DNA of 32,806 nucleotides, from contig PAHJ01000072.1 of the NCBI GenBank assembly GCA_002705565.1, positions 1 to 32,806 of the forward strand. The letters are read 5' to 3'. Positions 30,914 to 32,806 of the stretch are shown in pieces; position 1 is the stretch's first letter; the number at the start of each line of letters is the position of its first letter. This DNA is from Geminicoccus sp. (GTDB lineage: Bacteria > Pseudomonadota > Alphaproteobacteria > UBA7985). The position numbers were made by a program, and so were the translations under genes. The notes beneath the pieces were generated by a model, which did no database searches, was not told where the DNA came from, and was given only the letters and a program-made list of their open reading frames with translations.

Positions 30914-32104
30914 ATGCTTGGAAGCGGTGACGGCAAAACCCGCAGTGTCGTTAGAAACCTGACTGGCTCCGGCTGGGACTTCAACATGAGCCGCCATCGG
31001 TTTCATGCGTTAGAAGCCGACATGGGTCCGAGTTACACGGTCTACAATCGCCGTTTCATGACGCTGAACTATGAGCATCAGGACGTGGTGGACGGATACT
31101 GGAAACTGCGTCAGGAAGCCGCTGTCCTGCATACGGGCGAGCTTCCTCTGGCCTTTGAGGGCCCCGACGCAGAGCGGCTGCTGGATCTGCTGTTTACCAA
31201 GGACATTACCAAGGTAAAAACCATGCGCTGTGGGTACGGCCTTGCCTGTTACCACGACGGCGGGTTGATCGTTGATGGCGTTCTGATGCGGTTGGCGGCA
31301 GATCGGTTCTGGTACGTTCAGGCCGATGGTGATTTTTACAGCTGGGCCCGCGCGCACGCGGTCGGCATGGATGTCAAAATCTCGGATCCGAAGGTTTATG
31401 TTTCACAGGTGCAGGGGCCGCGCTCGTTGGACATCCTCGCCTCAGCGAGCGCCAGCGGTAAACTGCCCGAACCCTTTGGTTACTTCGCCGTGGCCAAGGT
31501 GGATTTCGGCGGTCAGCAGGTGTTTATCACCCGAACCGGTTATACCAACGAGCTGGGCTGGGAATTCTACGTTGAACCCCATCACGACGTTGAAGCCTTG
31601 TGGGCGCATCTCGAAACGGCGGGAAAGCCCTTCGGCATGACGCTGTTTGGGCTGGATTCCATGCACATCCGGCGGATCGAAGCGGGCATTTTAAACGCCG
31701 GCACAGATTTCAACGAGACCACGACGCCCTTTGACGTGGGCCTGGGGCGGTTTGTGGACATGGACAAAGACCACTTCATCGGCAAGGAAGCCCTCGCCAC
31801 AGCACCAAAAGAACCCCGATCAACCGGCCTGAAATGCCCCACTGCCGAGCCCCTGATCCAGGGTGAAGTCATCATCGGCGGCGCGCTCGCAGGACGGGTC
31901 ACCGCGGGCGCTTTCTCACCGTTTTTGAAGCACGGTACGGGGATCGTCCTGCTGGACAAACCAGGTTACGTGGCCGGGACGCCATTGCAGGTTCGGTGCG
32001 TTGACGGCGCGCTGCATGACGGTGAATTGCATGATCTGCCCTTCTACGACGCCGAAGCTCTGATCCCACGCGGCAAAGCGGAACAGATCCCCCAACGGGC
32101 CTGA
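30914..32104 (+). CDS. GcvT-family (aminomethyltransferase / DmdA-like) tetrahydrofolate enzyme
   Basis: The 396-residue protein is a stand-alone GcvT fold. The motifs are YTVYNRRFMTLNYE near the N terminus, then GPDAERLLDLLFTKD, VSQVQGPRSLDIL, RTGYTNELGWEFYVEP, GLDSMHIRRIEAGIL and VGLGRFVDMDKDHFIGKEAL. This family includes glycine-cleavage T protein and O/S/N-demethylases that move methyl or methylene groups to tetrahydrofolate, such as DmdA and LigM. No gcvH/gcvP genes are near, so a demethylase role is more likely than glycine cleavage. The ATG at 30914 has AGGAGA about 9 nt upstream. The frame runs back to 30740, but those residues are not family-like. Confidence 0.88.
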   Translation: MLGSGDGKTRSVVRNLTGSGWDFNMSRHRFHALEADMGPSYTVYNRRFMTLNYEHQDVVDGYWKLRQEAAVLHTGELPLAFEGPDAERLLDLLFTKDITKVKTMRCGYGLACYHDGGLIVDGVLMRLAADRFWYVQADGDFYSWARAHAVGMDVKISDPKVYVSQVQGPRSLDILASASASGKLPEPFGYFAVAKVDFGGQQVFITRTGYTNELGWEFYVEPHHDVEALWAHLETAGKPFGMTLFGLDSMHIRRIEAGILNAGTDFNETTTPFDVGLGRFVDMDKDHFIGKEALATAPKEPRSTGLKCPTAEPLIQGEVIIGGALAGRVTAGAFSPFLKHGTGIVLLDKPGYVAGTPLQVRCVDGALHDGELHDLPFYDAEALIPRGKAEQIPQRA

Positions 32105-32406
32105 TGCAGCTACAGGCAGGGACGGAAGCAAAGATGCTGAAATCCCTGCCCCCTCTTCATGCCGCACCCTAAAGCTTTGACAGCAAAAGCCTCGCACAAC
32201 TTTCGAGAAAAATTTCGAATAAATATCTATTTTTAATTTTATCCTATGGTAAAGACTCCCGACGAGATATGGCCGCGTAGAGCACGGTCGCGTTGGTCGG
32301 ATCACCGTCCCAGCACCCTTTTGTGAGACTACAACCAACAACACCCAACGCCGTAATGGCAGCTTGCGCAGGCAAAAGCGTCTTTAATGAGCAGGGGAAG
32401 TGCTTC
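32105..32406. other. 302-bp gap between the GcvT gene and the LysR fragment
   Basis: No gene is convincing here. A hairpin (32115-32150) lies just after the GcvT stop, and an AT-rich block follows (about 32205-32250) that may hold the promoter for the LysR gene; I cannot assign boxes. I see nothing else. Confidence 0.4.
32115..32150 (+). terminator. Possible weak terminator after the GcvT-family gene
   Basis: GGCAGGGA (32115-32122) pairs with TCCCTGCC (32143-32150), an 8-bp stem with a 20-nt loop. It is followed by CCCTCTTC, not a true U-tract, so termination is uncertain. Confidence 0.3.
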
Positions 32407-32793
32407 GTGGCTGACAACGCAGATACGCCAATCGATGGGTCCAACGCGATCTTTTCGCATACGATCCTCGACGGCAGAAAGCCCCCCAGCCCAGGGCTTT
32501 GGGATGAAATGCGCAGCTTTTTGGCCATTGCACGCGCCGGCAGCCTGTTGGGCGCCACCCAAGCCTTGGGCATTTCACAACCAACGCTATCACGCCGCCT
32601 TTTGCTGCTGGAAGACCGACTGGGCAAGCTGGTCATTCGCAAGGCGCAAGGTATCGAGCTGACGACAAAGGGACGCGAAGTTGCCGAGCGCATTGCTAAA
32701 ATCGACCTCTGGCCTGCCCCATCGAAGTGGTCCAACCCGAATGTTAGGATTGGCTTCGGTTTCGAGCGGCGTCATGCCGCCCTTCCTCTATAG
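32407..32793 (+). pseudogene. LysR-family regulator, apparently frameshifted and cut by the window end
   Basis: The GTG at 32407 has a good AGGGGA site about 9 nt upstream. The frame encodes an acidic lead and then a clear LysR winged helix: MRSFLAIARAGSLLGATQAL, SQPTLSRRLLLLEDRLGKL and ELTTKGREVAERIAKI. After that the frame loses family resemblance and stops at 32793 after only 129 codons, whereas LysR proteins have about 300. Frame 2 from about base 32747 reads LASVSSGVMPPFLYRAE, which looks like the start of a LysR effector domain, so a frameshift near 32747-32750 is likely. It then meets TGA at 32801, close to the window end. Real decay and a sequence error at the end of the assembly cannot be separated here. 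Confidence 0.6.
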
Positions 32794-32806
32794 GGCGGAA
32801 TGAACG

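Overview
The window is about 33 kb of dense, moderately GC-rich bacterial DNA with short intergenic gaps and genes on both strands. The gene content suggests a free-living, probably marine, aerobic proteobacterium. It includes a Rieske oxygenase, an MttB-family methyltransferase, a covalent-FAD dehydrogenase fused to a GcvT domain, photolyases, an alkylsulfatase-type hydrolase, PstS and curlin repeats. Alphaproteobacteria fits best (PstS signal peptide style, paired small DUF1214/DUF1254 proteins, MttB plus dimethylglycine-dehydrogenase-like genes), but I cannot place it further without a search. I saw no tRNA, rRNA, CRISPR array, transposase or phage gene.

Layout. 1-2.0 kb: the 3' part of an exported-type protein with a C-terminal peptidase-inhibitor I78-like domain, converging on a YbfB/YjiJ-like MFS transporter. 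2.2-2.6 kb: an orphan curlin-repeat secreted protein with a strong terminator. 3.0-8.5 kb: a catabolic block made of a TetR regulator, a nitronate monooxygenase, an acyl-CoA/AMP ligase, a divergent Rieske oxygenase and a LysR regulator. A 16-bp palindrome fills the spacer of a recognisable promoter in front of the Rieske gene. 8.5-12.6 kb: an MttB-family methyltransferase divergent from a DMGDH/sarcosine-dehydrogenase-like FAD-GcvT fusion, with a long inverted repeat between them; no corrinoid protein gene is nearby. 12.8-14.4 kb: an unknown protein that looks like a tandem dimeric alpha-beta-barrel duplication, and a glutathione S-transferase, separated by an AT-rich gap. 14.5-17.4 kb: a three-gene operon of small DUF1214 and DUF1254 proteins and a membrane-anchored alkylsulfatase-like metallo-beta-lactamase-fold enzyme. 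17.5-25.9 kb: two amidases, an RraA-like aldolase, an L-2-hydroxyglutarate oxidase-like enzyme, a lone PstS, a DAO-family FAD oxidoreductase and a small membrane protein. 26.0-27.7 kb: a fused aconitase X (probably cis-3-hydroxy-L-proline dehydratase). 27.9-30.7 kb: two tail-to-tail photolyase-superfamily genes, the second with its domains in apparently permuted order. 30.9-32.1 kb: a stand-alone GcvT-family protein behind a perfect inverted repeat. 32.4 kb to the end: a LysR regulator whose frame appears broken.

How the genes may work together. Much of the window suits breakdown of N-methylated or amidated nitrogen compounds. Rieske and MttB-type enzymes could open or demethylate a quaternary or tertiary amine. 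The FAD-GcvT fusion and the separate GcvT protein could oxidise N-methyl groups and load one-carbon units on tetrahydrofolate. Amidases, FAD amino-acid oxidoreductases, aconitase X, LhgO and RraA could feed carbon into central metabolism. This is inference from family membership and proximity; no substrate can be read from the sequence. The most unusual items are the apparently permuted photolyase, the MttB/FAD-GcvT pair without a corrinoid protein, and the tandem-duplicated unknown protein.
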